Below, piece after piece: positions 32,428-41,691 of a DNA stretch of 64,000 nucleotides. This DNA is from Mycolicibacter longobardus (GTDB lineage: Bacteria > Actinomycetota > Actinomycetes > Mycobacteriales > Mycobacteriaceae): contig NZ_LQPG01000008.1 of the NCBI RefSeq assembly GCF_002102265.1, positions 1 to 64,000 on the forward strand. Reading direction: 5' to 3'. How positions within the stretch are numbered: position 1 is the stretch's first letter; the number at the start of each line of letters is the position of its first letter. The notes under the pieces were generated by a model. That model was not told the DNA's origin. It made no database searches and was given only the letters and a program-made list of their open reading frames with translations. The translations under genes and the position numbers were made by a program.

Positions 32428-33339
32428 ATGCCCACAACACCGAGCACTAACGCGGTACCCCCGGCGACCACCACCGACGTCGTGATCAGTGTCGCGGGGC
32501 TGACGTTCACCTACCCGAACGCCCCCCATCCCGCGGTTCGCGGCATGGACTTCACCGTCGGGCGCGGAGAAATCTTCGGTTTCCTCGGCCCTAGCGGTGC
32601 CGGGAAATCGACTACCCAGAAGATATTGATTGGGCTGTTGCGGGGCGACGGCGGTCAAGCCAGTGTGTGGGGCCGCGATCCGCTGGCCTGGGGCCCGGAC
32701 TACTACCAGCGCGTCGGGGTGTCTTTCGAATTGCCCAACCACTATCACAAGCTGACCGGCGCCGAGAATCTGCGCTTTTTTGCCGCGCTGTATGACGGGC
32801 CGACCGCAGACCCGACGAGGTTACTGGAGTCGGTGGGGCTGTCCGATGCCGCCAACACCCGGGTTAGCAAGTACTCCAAGGGAATGCAGATGCGGCTGAC
32901 GTTCGCGCGGTCGCTGATCAACCATCCCGAGTTGTTGTTTCTCGACGAACCGACCTCAGGTTTGGACCCGGTCAACGCCCGCAAGGTCAAAGACATCATC
33001 TTGGGCCTCAAAGCCGGGGGGCGCACCATCTTTCTGACCACTCACGACATGTCGACCGCCGACGAACTGTGTGACCGGGTGGCGTTCGTCGTCGACGGCG
33101 CCATCGTCGCCCTCGACAAGCCCGCCGAGCTGAAGATCGCCCGCAGTCAACGGCGGGTGCGGGTGCAATACCGCACCAACACCGGCGGGTTGGACACCGC
33201 CGAGTTCGCGATGGACGGCCTGGCCGACGATCCGGTGTTTCACGCGGTGCTACGCAACCACCATGTCGAGACCATTCATAGCCGCGAAGCCAGCCTCGAC
33301 GACGTCTTCGTCGAGGTGACCGGAAGGCAGCTGACATGA
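32428..33339 (+). CDS. ABC exporter ATP-binding protein
   Basis: This 303-residue protein has Walker A GPSGAGKST, a signature read as YSKGMQMRL (variant of LSGGQ), Walker B LLFLDEPTSGLD and switch His in TTHDM. A C-terminal extension of about 80 residues (VRVQYRTNTGG...EASLDDVFVEVTGR) is typical of DrrA/CcmA-like exporters. Its last 4 bp overlap the first permease gene. It drives export of an unknown compound under control of the divergent GbsR-like protein. Confidence 0.9.
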   Translation: MPTTPSTNAVPPATTTDVVISVAGLTFTYPNAPHPAVRGMDFTVGRGEIFGFLGPSGAGKSTTQKILIGLLRGDGGQASVWGRDPLAWGPDYYQRVGVSFELPNHYHKLTGAENLRFFAALYDGPTADPTRLLESVGLSDAANTRVSKYSKGMQMRLTFARSLINHPELLFLDEPTSGLDPVNARKVKDIILGLKAGGRTIFLTTHDMSTADELCDRVAFVVDGAIVALDKPAELKIARSQRRVRVQYRTNTGGLDTAEFAMDGLADDPVFHAVLRNHHVETIHSREASLDDVFVEVTGRQLT

Positions 33340-34049
33340 CCCGGTTGGCCACCGCGCTGCGCCTGGAATTCACGTTGCAGACTCGGCAGAAGTTCCTGCA
33401 CGCCGGTATCTTTTCCGGCCTGATCTGGCTGGCAGTGCTGCTACCGATGCCGCGCGACCTGCGCCCGGTCGCCGAACCCTACGTGCTGGCCGGCGACATC
33501 GCGATCATCGGGTTCTTCTTCATCGGCGCTGCGGTGTTCTTCGAGAAACAGGAACGCACGTTGGGGGCCATGGTCTCCACGCCCCTGCGGTTCTGGGAGT
33601 ATCTGGCCGCCAAGCTCATTGTGCTGGTGTCGATCTCGCTGTTCGTGGCCATCGCCGTGGCCACCATCGCCGACGGTTTCACCTACCACCCGCTGCATTT
33701 GGTTGTCGGGGTGATCCTTGGGACCTTGTTGATGCTGGTGGTCGGCTTCATCACGTCGCTGCCGTTCGCGTCGGTCACCGACTGGTTTCTGGCCGCGACT
33801 ATTCCGCTGGCGATCATGCTGGTCCCTCCGTTGATCTTCTACTCCGGGCTGTGGCCTCACGCGGTGCTCTATGTCATCCCCACCCAGGGCCCACTGCTGC
33901 TGCTCGGTGCGGCGTTTGATCAAGTGAGCTTGAGCGCCGGCCAGATCGCCTACGCGGTGGCCTACCCGCCGCTGTGTCTGGTCGGCTTGTGCTCGGTTGC
34001 CAAAGTGTCGTTCGACCGCTTCGTCATCGAAAGGTCAGGCGTGCTGTGA
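33336..34049 (+). CDS. ABC exporter permease 1
   Basis: This 237-residue protein has six predicted membrane segments. The first cytoplasmic part MTRLATALRLEFTLQTRQKF, and EKQERTLGAMVSTPLRFWEYL after TM2, are typical of ABC-2 permeases. It overlaps the ATPase by ATGA and the second permease by GTGA, so all three are co-translated. Probably a heterodimer with the next gene. Confidence 0.85.
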   Translation: MTRLATALRLEFTLQTRQKFLHAGIFSGLIWLAVLLPMPRDLRPVAEPYVLAGDIAIIGFFFIGAAVFFEKQERTLGAMVSTPLRFWEYLAAKLIVLVSISLFVAIAVATIADGFTYHPLHLVVGVILGTLLMLVVGFITSLPFASVTDWFLAATIPLAIMLVPPLIFYSGLWPHAVLYVIPTQGPLLLLGAAFDQVSLSAGQIAYAVAYPPLCLVGLCSVAKVSFDRFVIERSGVL

Positions 34050-34804
34050 CCACCGTGCTGGGACTGCGCGCAGGCAAGGCGCTGGCTGCGTTCGGCCGCA
34101 ACGACATTCGCGGGACCTACCGCGATCCGCTGCTGGTCATGATTGTGGTGGCGCCGGTTATCTGGACCACCGGCGTCGCGGTGCTTACCCCGATGGTCAC
34201 CGATCTGCTGGCTGAACGCTACGAGTTCGACCTGGTGCCCTACTACCCGCTGGTGCTCACCGCATTCTTGCTACTGACAAGCATCATCATCGCCGGCGGG
34301 CTGGCGGCCTTCCTGGTGCTCGATGAGATCGATGCCGGCACCTTGACCGCGTTGCGGGTCACCCCGGTCCCCGTGTCGACGTTCTTCGGGTACCGAGCGG
34401 CCACTGTCATGGCCGTTACCACTGTCTACGTGATCGCCACCATGTCGTTCAGCGGGATCCTGGAGCCGGGGTTGATTCCGGCGCTGATACCGATCGGCAT
34501 GGTTGCGGGCCTGTCCGCGGTGGTTACCCTGCTGCTGATCGTGGCGGTGGCCAACAACAAGATTCAGGGCATCGCCATGGTGCGTGTGTTGGGCATGCTG
34601 ATCGCCGGGCTGCCGTGCCTGCCGTGGTTCATCGATTCGGCCTGGAACCTGGCTTTCGGTGTCCTGCCACCCTATTGGGCAGCCAAAGCCTTCTGGGTGG
34701 CGTCCGACCATGGCACGTGGTGGCCGTATCTGATGGGCGGGGTGGCCTATAACCTGGCCATCGCCTGGCCGTTGTTTCGCCGGTTCGTCGCCAAGAACAC
34801 CTGA
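34046..34804 (+). CDS. ABC exporter permease 2
   Basis: This 252-residue protein has six predicted membrane segments. LDEIDAGTLTALRVTPVPVSTFFGYRA corresponds to the coupling-helix region of ABC-2 permeases. GTG 34046 overlaps the stop of permease 1 in a GTGA. It pairs with permease 1 as the membrane part of the exporter. Confidence 0.85.
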   Translation: MTTVLGLRAGKALAAFGRNDIRGTYRDPLLVMIVVAPVIWTTGVAVLTPMVTDLLAERYEFDLVPYYPLVLTAFLLLTSIIIAGGLAAFLVLDEIDAGTLTALRVTPVPVSTFFGYRAATVMAVTTVYVIATMSFSGILEPGLIPALIPIGMVAGLSAVVTLLLIVAVANNKIQGIAMVRVLGMLIAGLPCLPWFIDSAWNLAFGVLPPYWAAKAFWVASDHGTWWPYLMGGVAYNLAIAWPLFRRFVAKNT

Positions 34805-34907
34805 GGACACCCAGGCTGCCCGCATGGTCGAGGCACCACTCGACACCCAAGAACGCCAGCGGCTCGGTCTGCGGTGGGGTCACCCTTGGGCGCCGTCAGC
34901 GCCGACG

Positions 34908-34920
34908 TAGCATCGCAACG
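34908..34920 (+). promoter_or_regulatory. Leaderless-type promoter of the KtrB-like gene
   Basis: TAGCAT (34908-34913) ends 6 nt before the GTG start, the spacing of a mycobacterial leaderless transcript. Confidence 0.5.
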
Positions 34921-36257
34921 TGGCGGGCACTGCCGAACGGTTCCATCCCGGCCGGGTGATTATGGGGTCGTTTGCGGTGGCGATCGCGATCGGCAGCGGC
35001 CTCTTGATGCTGCCGGAGGCCACCGAGACGGGCACCGGTGCCAGCGTCCTTGACGCAGTGTTCACCGCGACGTCCGCGGTGTGCGTGACCGGGCTGATCA
35101 CCGTCGATACCTCCACCTACTGGTCAGCGTTCGGTGAAGTGGTGATCCTCGTGCTCATCCAGCTTGGGGGCTTGGGCATCATGACGGTGGCTTCACTCAT
35201 GGTGGTGTTGCTATCCCGGCGGCTGGGCTTGCGGGCCCGGTTGGTTGCCCAAGCTCAAATCCGAACATTGACGCCACGCGATGTCGGGCGGGTGGTGCGC
35301 AACGTCATCATCTTCAGCCTGGCTTCCGAGGCCATCGTCGCCGCCATTCTGGTGATCCGGTGGGCCACCAACGGCCCGTTCACCGTTCGGGAATCGCTGT
35401 GGCACGGTGTGTTTCACTCGGTATCAGCGTTCAACAATGCCGGGTTCTCCCTCAACGCCGACAGTTTGGTCGGCTCCGTCGGCGACGCATGGATCATGCT
35501 CACGGTGTGCGCGGCCGTTATCGTCGGTGGCCTAGGTTTCCCGGTCGTGTTCGAATTGGCACGGGCCTGGCGTCATCCGCGTGCCTGGTCGGTGACCACC
35601 AAGCTCACGGTCAGTGTCACTGTCACCTTGCTCATCGTGGGCACCGTGGTCATCGCGGCAACCGAGCGGCACAATCCGGCCACGTTGGGCGCGCTGCCGA
35701 CCGATAGCCGAATGCTGGCCGCGGTGTTCACCGCGACAATGCCGCGCACGGCAGGGTTCAACGCCGTCGATATCGGCGCCATGAGTTCGGAAGGATTGCT
35801 ATTCACCGATCTGCTGATGTTCATCGGCGGCGGTAGCGCCAGTACCGCTGGCGGAATCAAGGTCACCACCTTTGGTCTGCTGGCCGTGGTGTTGTGGGCC
35901 GAGATGCGCGGTGAAAGCCGGGTCAATGTCGGAGTGCGTCAAGTCCCCGCGGACAACCAGCGCCAAGCCCTGGCTGTGGCAGTGCTGTTCGTCGGCGTGA
36001 GCGCGGTGGCCACGCTCACGCTGCTGACTCTCACCGATTTCTCGCTCGACCAGGTCTTATTCGAGACCGTATCGGCGCTGAGCACGGTGGGGCTGTCCAC
36101 AGGGATCACCGCCGATCTGCCTGATGCCGCCGAATGGCTGCTTATCGTGTTGATGTACGTCGGGCGTCTGGGGCCGCTCACCTTGGCCTCCGCGCTGGCG
36201 TTGCGCCACCGCGAACGCCGCTATGAGCGGCCTGCAGAAAGGACCATCGTTGGCTGA
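34920..36257 (+). CDS. ktrB: KtrB/TrkH-family potassium transporter
   Basis: This 445-residue membrane protein has four pore-loop repeats: TSAVCVTGLITVDT, HSVSAFNNAGFSLNA, ATMPRTAGFNAVDIG and SALSTVGLSTGIT. Each has the Gly of the K+ selectivity filter. An SxGGIKVTTFGLL segment is also family-typical. It forms a K+ (Na+-coupled) uptake channel with the TrkA-like gene that overlaps its end. Confidence 0.9.
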   Translation: MAGTAERFHPGRVIMGSFAVAIAIGSGLLMLPEATETGTGASVLDAVFTATSAVCVTGLITVDTSTYWSAFGEVVILVLIQLGGLGIMTVASLMVVLLSRRLGLRARLVAQAQIRTLTPRDVGRVVRNVIIFSLASEAIVAAILVIRWATNGPFTVRESLWHGVFHSVSAFNNAGFSLNADSLVGSVGDAWIMLTVCAAVIVGGLGFPVVFELARAWRHPRAWSVTTKLTVSVTVTLLIVGTVVIAATERHNPATLGALPTDSRMLAAVFTATMPRTAGFNAVDIGAMSSEGLLFTDLLMFIGGGSASTAGGIKVTTFGLLAVVLWAEMRGESRVNVGVRQVPADNQRQALAVAVLFVGVSAVATLTLLTLTDFSLDQVLFETVSALSTVGLSTGITADLPDAAEWLLIVLMYVGRLGPLTLASALALRHRERRYERPAERTIVG

Positions 36258-36912
36258 CCAGCGAAACGAACCTGTCGTGGTGATAGGTTTGGGCCGATTC
36301 GGCAGCGCGATCGCGCTCGAACTCACCCGGCGCGGCACCGAAGTGCTAGCCATCGACGAGTCCATCAAAGTGGTGCAGGGGCTGTCCGGGCACCTCACCC
36401 AGGTTGTCGCCGCAGACTGCACCGACATCGGCACCCTGCGAGAACTGGGCGTCGATGAGTTTTATCGGGCAGTGGTCGCGGTGGGCACCGACATCGAGGC
36501 CAGCATCTTGATCACCTCGCTGCTCGTTGAGCTCGAAGTTGAAGACGTCTGGGCAAAAGCAATCACGGCACACCATGGCCGCATCCTCGAACGCGTCGGT
36601 GCCAGCCACGTCGTGTTCCCCGAACGCGAAGCCGGAGAGCGAGTAGCCCACCTGGTATCGGGACAACTGCTCGATTACCTGCAAGTCGACGAGAACTTCG
36701 CGATCGCCAAGATCCATCCGCCGCAACCGATGGTGGGCCGGCCACTGGGGCACACCAAGGTGCGCTCCAAATACGGCATCACCGTCGTGGCGGTCAAGAA
36801 TGGATACGAGGAGTTCACCTACGCTTCAGCCGAGACCGAATTATCGTACGGCGACACCATTTTAGTGACCGGTCGGGTCAACGACATCGATCGGCTCATG
36901 AGCCTGGCCTGA
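36223..36912 (+). CDS. ktrA: KtrA/TrkA-type RCK regulatory subunit
   Basis: This 229-residue protein has an N-terminal Rossmann RCK_N domain (VVVIGLGRFGSAIALELTRR, acidic end LAIDES) for nucleotide binding and a C-terminal RCK_C domain (VGRPLGHTKVRSKYGITVVAVK). It gates the KtrB-like channel in response to ATP/ADP or c-di-AMP in the family. The ATG overlaps the upstream gene by 35 bp. A TTG at 36250 preceded by AGAAAGGA is an equally likely start. Confidence 0.9.
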   Translation: MSGLQKGPSLADQRNEPVVVIGLGRFGSAIALELTRRGTEVLAIDESIKVVQGLSGHLTQVVAADCTDIGTLRELGVDEFYRAVVAVGTDIEASILITSLLVELEVEDVWAKAITAHHGRILERVGASHVVFPEREAGERVAHLVSGQLLDYLQVDENFAIAKIHPPQPMVGRPLGHTKVRSKYGITVVAVKNGYEEFTYASAETELSYGDTILVTGRVNDIDRLMSLA

Positions 36913-37534
36913 CCCCCGAACCCTTCCGAATCCGATGGTGTGCGTCCCATCGAAGCCGTCCGTGACAGCCCACCGGTCGCGGTCAGCGCCGCGCGTAGAC
37001 GCGCGTTCGATCGGAGAGGCCGCCAGGACACCCGCCCGGCGGAGGCCAGATAGCGCGCGCTCTATTCGGCGTCACCGGCCTGTTCGCGTTCACCCCAGCG
37101 GCATGCGGCCAGAATCGGCGCCACCCCAGGCGCCCACCCGAAACGCCCAGCTTCATCGCCACAAGCCCGCCGCTGCTGCATTATCTGGCCAGGGCGACGA
37201 GCGAGGGCGGCCCCGCGGCCGCCGAACTGCTCGACGAACTGGCCGCCGGAGCCGAGGAGTTCCCGACCAACAGATGGCCCGAGCGCCTTGCGCCCGGATC
37301 CGAGCGCGCCGCGATGCCGCGGCCGTGATGTGTGCCATGCACACTGGATTGGTGGTCTTGCACGACCGGCTGGCTCGACAGATGAACGCCGGATTTGACG
37401 GTGCCGGATGCCAACCGAATCGGGCTCGCCATGGTCGACGTGTACTTGGCCGTAGGCGAATTCGTCACGTTCGACACCGGCAAGCAGTTGACCGACTCGG
37501 TCACCCACTATCGCAACGACAAGAAAGGCAACAA
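36913..37534. other. Gap with decayed coding segments
   Basis: No intact gene is present. Frame fragments with coding character remain: about 37150-37328 (FIATSPPLLHYLARATSEGG, then AAELLDELAAGAEEFP), and about 37386-37538 ending MVDVYLAVGEFVTFDTGKQL and a TGA that overlaps the ATG of the next gene. The fragments lie in different frames with stops between, so this is probably a pseudogene of unknown family that once preceded the methyltransferase. Confidence 0.4.
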
Positions 37535-38404
37535 ATGACAGTGACGATTGACGACCTTACCCCGGTCGAGAAGACGCTGCTGATCACACTTGCCTCACGA
37601 GCCCTCGACGCCCGCGCGCCGCATCCACTGCTCGCTGATGAACTGGCCGCCGAGGTACTCGATCGCATCGGCCCTGCCGGTGCCATCAAGATTTCGGGCA
37701 CTGTCAAGATCGCCGCACCGCTTCGCAGCAAGATGCTGGACCAACTCGTGCACCGATTCATCACCGCGCACCCCGATGCCGTGGTGGTGGAGCTGGGGTG
37801 CGGGTTGGAAACCCGCATGCACCGCATCGCCCCGCCACCGACGGTTGACTGGTACGACATCGACTTACCCGACGTCATCGCGCTGCGCCGCCAGCTCATC
37901 CCCGAATTGGACCGCGCACATCTGGTCGCGGCCTCGCTGGCCGAACCGCACTGGGCAGCCGGCATCCCACACGACCGCCCCGTCATCGCCGTCGCCGACG
38001 GCATACTCGGATTTCTCACCAAGGCAGACAACACCCAGATCCTGGCCACACTCACCGACCACTTCACCGTCGGCGGCGAACTCGCCTTAGTCGCCTACAC
38101 GCGAATCGCCGCCAAGATGATGGGGGCGCTGCCCGTACAGATCGGCGAGCTCCGAGAAGTCGGGATACCCAAGGGCTACCAGGGATTCGGCTTTGACGAT
38201 CCACGCGAGCTCGAGCACCTCAACCCACACATGACGTTCATCGAGGAGCAACTCGGTGCGCAGGCCATGGAATCCTTCAGTGATCCTCAGGCGCGGGCTT
38301 GGCGGGGCGATATCTCGTGGCCCACACGTATGTTCGGCAAGTGGTTCGCCCACTGGCGGGCTCAAGCCCGACGCGGCGTATGGGTCCTGCGTTACCGGTT
38401 CTAG
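37535..38404 (+). CDS. Leucine carboxyl methyltransferase/TcmP-like O-methyltransferase
   Basis: This 289-residue protein has the SAM motif VVVELGCGLETRMHRI and the following DWYDIDLPDVIALRRQLIPE, which identify the LCM/TcmP-type class I methyltransferases common in mycobacteria. The C-terminal WFAHWRAQARRGVWVLRYRF fits the family. AAGAAAGG precedes ATG 37535. An upstream continuation of the frame exists but has no coding character and is rejected. Substrate unknown. Confidence 0.85.
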   Translation: MTVTIDDLTPVEKTLLITLASRALDARAPHPLLADELAAEVLDRIGPAGAIKISGTVKIAAPLRSKMLDQLVHRFITAHPDAVVVELGCGLETRMHRIAPPPTVDWYDIDLPDVIALRRQLIPELDRAHLVAASLAEPHWAAGIPHDRPVIAVADGILGFLTKADNTQILATLTDHFTVGGELALVAYTRIAAKMMGALPVQIGELREVGIPKGYQGFGFDDPRELEHLNPHMTFIEEQLGAQAMESFSDPQARAWRGDISWPTRMFGKWFAHWRAQARRGVWVLRYRF

Positions 38405-38747
38405 CAGAGATTTGTGGTGTATCAGTGCGTGTCGCTAGCATTCGGCCAGCCATCGCTGGACCTCGCTAAACAGTCCACATCTGGAGACGCCGATCAGCGA
38501 CGTGGTCGCTGCCAAGCCAGGTGAACAGGTGCAGTTGACGTCCACGACAGTGACCCCCGGTGAGGTTGGAGTCCGTCGAGGTCAGGTTATCTACAGGTTC
38601 CCATCTACACCCCGGGACGTCGCCGGCTCGCGCACAAATTTGAACGAACCGATCGAGAGTCCGCATGCCGAGGACCGATCTCGACCAGAATGAACCCGAT
38701 CGCCGCGGCCCTGTCCGCTCGCCGCCACATACCGGGAGGGAACGCCC
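38405..38747. other. Intergenic region
   Basis: I see no gene here. A good RBS (GGGAGG) lies at the right end just before the SDR-like start. No strong hairpin or operator is seen. Confidence 0.5.
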
Positions 38748-39500
38748 ATGAAGATCGCCGTTGCCGGCGGGACGGGTAAGACGGGACGCAAAGTCGTCGA
38801 CCAACTCCGCGGCAAGGGGCACCAACCGGTGATTCTGGCTCGCGCGCAGGGCGTTGACCTGATCCAGAACACCGGGCTTGACGCCGCACTCGACGGCGTC
38901 GAGGTTGTCATCGATGTCGCCGATGTCCGGACCACGAGCGCCAAGACCTCACGGGCCTTCTTCGGCACGGCGACGACCAACCTGCTGAACGCCGCTGAAC
39001 GCCACGGCGTTCGCCACCACATCGTGTTGTCGATCGTCGGCGTGGACCGGGTGGCCAGCGGCTACTACCAAGGCAAGCTGCGCCAGGAGGAACTGGTGCG
39101 GGCCGGTGCCGTTCCGTGGACGATTCTGCGCGCCACACAGTTTCACGAGTTCGCCGACCAGATACTTGCGCAGATGCCCGGCCCGGTCGCGGTCATCCCG
39201 AAGATGCAGTCGCAGCCCATCGCCGTCAGTGAAGTCGCCGCCCACCTGTGCACCCTCGCCGTGGGCGAACCCCAGCAGATGGCGCCCGAACTCGCCGGCC
39301 CCCGTGTGGAGTCGGTGGTCGACATGGCGCGCCAGTTGATCCGGCGGCGCGGAGGGCGCAAGGCGGTCATTCCGCTACGTGTGCCCGGTGCAAGCGGAAA
39401 GGCCATGGCCAACGGCGCGTTGCTGCCCACCCAGCCGGGACCGCGAGGCCACCAGACCTATGCCGACTGGCTGGCCGCGCTCACGCCGGAGAGCAGGTAG
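38748..39500 (+). CDS. NmrA-like atypical SDR
   Basis: This 250-residue protein has an N-terminal NAD(P)-binding GGTGKTGRKVVDQL, TTSAKTSRAFFGTATTNLLNA, and HHIVLSIVGVDRVASGYYQGKLRQEELV. This is the pattern of NmrA/SDR_a5-type proteins, which lack the classical YxxxK. They act as redox sensors or reductases. The next gene begins 6 bp after its stop, and the series SDR - membrane protein - GMC oxidase forms one operon. Substrate unknown. Confidence 0.8.
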   Translation: MKIAVAGGTGKTGRKVVDQLRGKGHQPVILARAQGVDLIQNTGLDAALDGVEVVIDVADVRTTSAKTSRAFFGTATTNLLNAAERHGVRHHIVLSIVGVDRVASGYYQGKLRQEELVRAGAVPWTILRATQFHEFADQILAQMPGPVAVIPKMQSQPIAVSEVAAHLCTLAVGEPQQMAPELAGPRVESVVDMARQLIRRRGGRKAVIPLRVPGASGKAMANGALLPTQPGPRGHQTYADWLAALTPESR

Positions 39501-39506
39501 ACCCGC

Positions 39507-39971
39507 ATGCCGTCACAAACTCCCGCGCCGCGTCGTCAGGAGAGTATGAATTCCATCCTGCATCGCGTATGTCTGATCATCTTGACGACCTTCGGCCTCA
39601 GCCTCGGAGCGTGGGCGTACTTCGCTCCGCTGAACTGGTACAACACTTTTCCCGGTATGGGCATGAGATGGTTGCTGGTGCTCGGCCCCTACAACGAGCA
39701 TCTCGTCAAGGATGTCGGCGGCATGTTCCTCGCGCTCGGGGTGCTCAGCGCCGTGGCGGTGTACCACCTGCGCAACCGCCCCGTCGTGGTGATCACGGCG
39801 ATCAGCTGGTCGGTTTTCAATGCGCTGCACCTGATCTACCACCTCGGCATGCTGCACATGTACGGCCCGCGTGACGCGATACTCAACGCTGTCGGCCTCA
39901 GCCTGCTGCTGGTGGTGTCGCTTGCCTTGCTCGTTCCCGCTCCAGACACACGCACGGAGGAACCCGAATGA
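39507..39971 (+). CDS. Four-helix membrane protein of the GMC oxidase operon
   Basis: This 154-residue protein (ATG 39546 may be the true start) has four predicted membrane segments, with YFAPLNWYNTFPGMGMRW and YNEHLVKDVGGMFLALG between the first and second. It is widespread in mycobacteria with no assigned function. The stop overlaps the start of the GMC oxidase (ATGA), so the two are co-translated. Confidence 0.7.
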   Translation: MPSQTPAPRRQESMNSILHRVCLIILTTFGLSLGAWAYFAPLNWYNTFPGMGMRWLLVLGPYNEHLVKDVGGMFLALGVLSAVAVYHLRNRPVVVITAISWSVFNALHLIYHLGMLHMYGPRDAILNAVGLSLLLVVSLALLVPAPDTRTEEPE

Positions 39972-41644
39972 CATATGACTACGACGTTGTGGTGATCGGC
40001 TCGGGATTCGGCGGCAGTGTGGCTGCGCTGCGCCTGACCGAGAAGGGCTATCGGGTCGCCGTGCTGGATATGGGCCGCCGCTGGGCTTCCACCGATTTCC
40101 CGCCCAACAACTGGCATGTCCGCAAGGCCATGTGGGCACCGAAACTGGGCTGCTTCGGCCCGCAGCGGCTGACCGTGCTGGGCAAGACGTTCATCGCCAG
40201 TGCCGTCGGCGTCGGCGGGGGGTCGCTGATCTACGGCAACACCCTCTACGAGCCGCTGGATCGGTTCTACAGCGACCCGCAGTGGGCGCACATCACCGAC
40301 TGGAGGGCCGAACTCGCGCCGTATTACGAGCAGGCCCGACGGATGCTGGGGGTGACGCCCACCCCCCACACCACTCCGGCCGACGAGGTGTTGCTGGCGG
40401 TGGCCCGCGACCTCGGGGTCGAGGACACCTACCACCCCACCAACGTCGGGGTGTTCTTCGGCGACGAGCCGGGCAAGACCGTCGCGGATCCCTTCTTCGG
40501 CGGGGCCGGCCCGGACCGCACCGGCTGCATCGGCTGCGCGCAGTGCTTCACCGGCTGCCCGCACAACGCCAAGAACACCACCGAGACCAACTACCTGTAT
40601 CTGGCCGAGCACGCCGGCGCCCAGATCCATCCGCTGACCATGGTCACCGATGTCCGGCCGAACGGCGACGGCTATGTGGTCAGCACGGTGCGCACCGGCC
40701 GGTGGCTGCGCAAGCACAAGCAGGATTTCACCGCGCGGCAGGTGGTGTTCGCCGCCGCGTCGCTGGGCACCCAGCGGTTGCTGCACAAGCTGCGCGACAC
40801 CGGATCGCTGCCGCATCTCTCGCCGCGGTTGGGCGAGCTGACCCGCACCAACTCCGAAGAGGTGCCGGTGGTGTTCGCACCCGACCGTGACGACTTCGCC
40901 CAGGGCGTGGCGATCACCTCATCGATCCACCCGGAAGCCAACACCCACGTCGAGGTGTGCCGCTACGGCAAGGGATCCAACCTGCTGTCGATGATGGGCA
41001 CCCACCTGATCGACGGCGGGCCGTGGCGTTTCGCTCGATTGATGCTGACCATCGCACGCCATCCGGCGATGATGCTGCACAGCATGTTCCCGCGCAACGC
41101 CTCGGCGCACTCGATCATCGTGCTGGTGATGCAATCACTGGACAACTCGCTGACCACCTACCGCAAGCGTGGCCTGTTCGGCACCCGGATGACCGCAAAA
41201 CAGGGTGTGGGGGAGCCTAATCCGGACTGGATCCCGACCGCCCACGATGTGGCGCGGCGGATGGCCGAAAAGGTCGGCGGCATGGCCGGGGGCACCTATC
41301 TCGACGCACTCAACATCCCGTTGACCGCGCACTTCATCGGCGGCTGCCCGATCGGCGAGTCAGCGGACACCGGTGTCATCGACCCCTATCAGCGCGCCTA
41401 CGGCCATCCCGGCATCCACGTCGTCGACGGTTCGGCGATCACCGCCAACCTGGGCGTCAACCCGTCGTTTACCATCACCGCGCAAGCTGAACGGGCCATG
41501 GCGTTTTGGCCCAACAACGGTGAGGCCGACTCCCGCCCGCCGCTCGGGCAGCCCTATCGGCGCATCGCGGCGGTGCGGCCGCACCACCCGACGGTGCCGG
41601 ACAGTTCTCCCGGAGCGCTGCGGTTGCCGCTGTCGCCGGCCTGA
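39968..41644 (+). CDS. Cholesterol-oxidase-like GMC oxidoreductase
   Basis: This 558-residue protein has an N-terminal FAD motif VVVIGSGFGGSVAALRL and ASAVGVGGGSLIYGNTLY. Its cysteine cluster CIGCAQCFTGC resembles the same region of M. tuberculosis ChoD and of ferredoxin-type sites. The C-terminal VVDGSAITANLGVNPSFTITAQAERAM is the GMC C-terminal His/Asn region. Similarity to ChoD runs full length. It may oxidise a sterol or another lipid alcohol; true cholesterol oxidase activity of ChoD itself is debated. It is the last gene of the operon. Confidence 0.8.
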   Translation: MTYDYDVVVIGSGFGGSVAALRLTEKGYRVAVLDMGRRWASTDFPPNNWHVRKAMWAPKLGCFGPQRLTVLGKTFIASAVGVGGGSLIYGNTLYEPLDRFYSDPQWAHITDWRAELAPYYEQARRMLGVTPTPHTTPADEVLLAVARDLGVEDTYHPTNVGVFFGDEPGKTVADPFFGGAGPDRTGCIGCAQCFTGCPHNAKNTTETNYLYLAEHAGAQIHPLTMVTDVRPNGDGYVVSTVRTGRWLRKHKQDFTARQVVFAAASLGTQRLLHKLRDTGSLPHLSPRLGELTRTNSEEVPVVFAPDRDDFAQGVAITSSIHPEANTHVEVCRYGKGSNLLSMMGTHLIDGGPWRFARLMLTIARHPAMMLHSMFPRNASAHSIIVLVMQSLDNSLTTYRKRGLFGTRMTAKQGVGEPNPDWIPTAHDVARRMAEKVGGMAGGTYLDALNIPLTAHFIGGCPIGESADTGVIDPYQRAYGHPGIHVVDGSAITANLGVNPSFTITAQAERAMAFWPNNGEADSRPPLGQPYRRIAAVRPHHPTVPDSSPGALRLPLSPA

Positions 41645-41691
41645 CGCAGGAGTTTCGGCGCCGCTCGATGCCGAGCCGCTACCCTGGCGCC

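Noticed and set aside
36935-37534. N-terminal extension of the TcmP-like methyltransferase
   Set aside because: The extension is Arg/Pro-rich without family similarity. ATG 37535 has an RBS and the normal family start.
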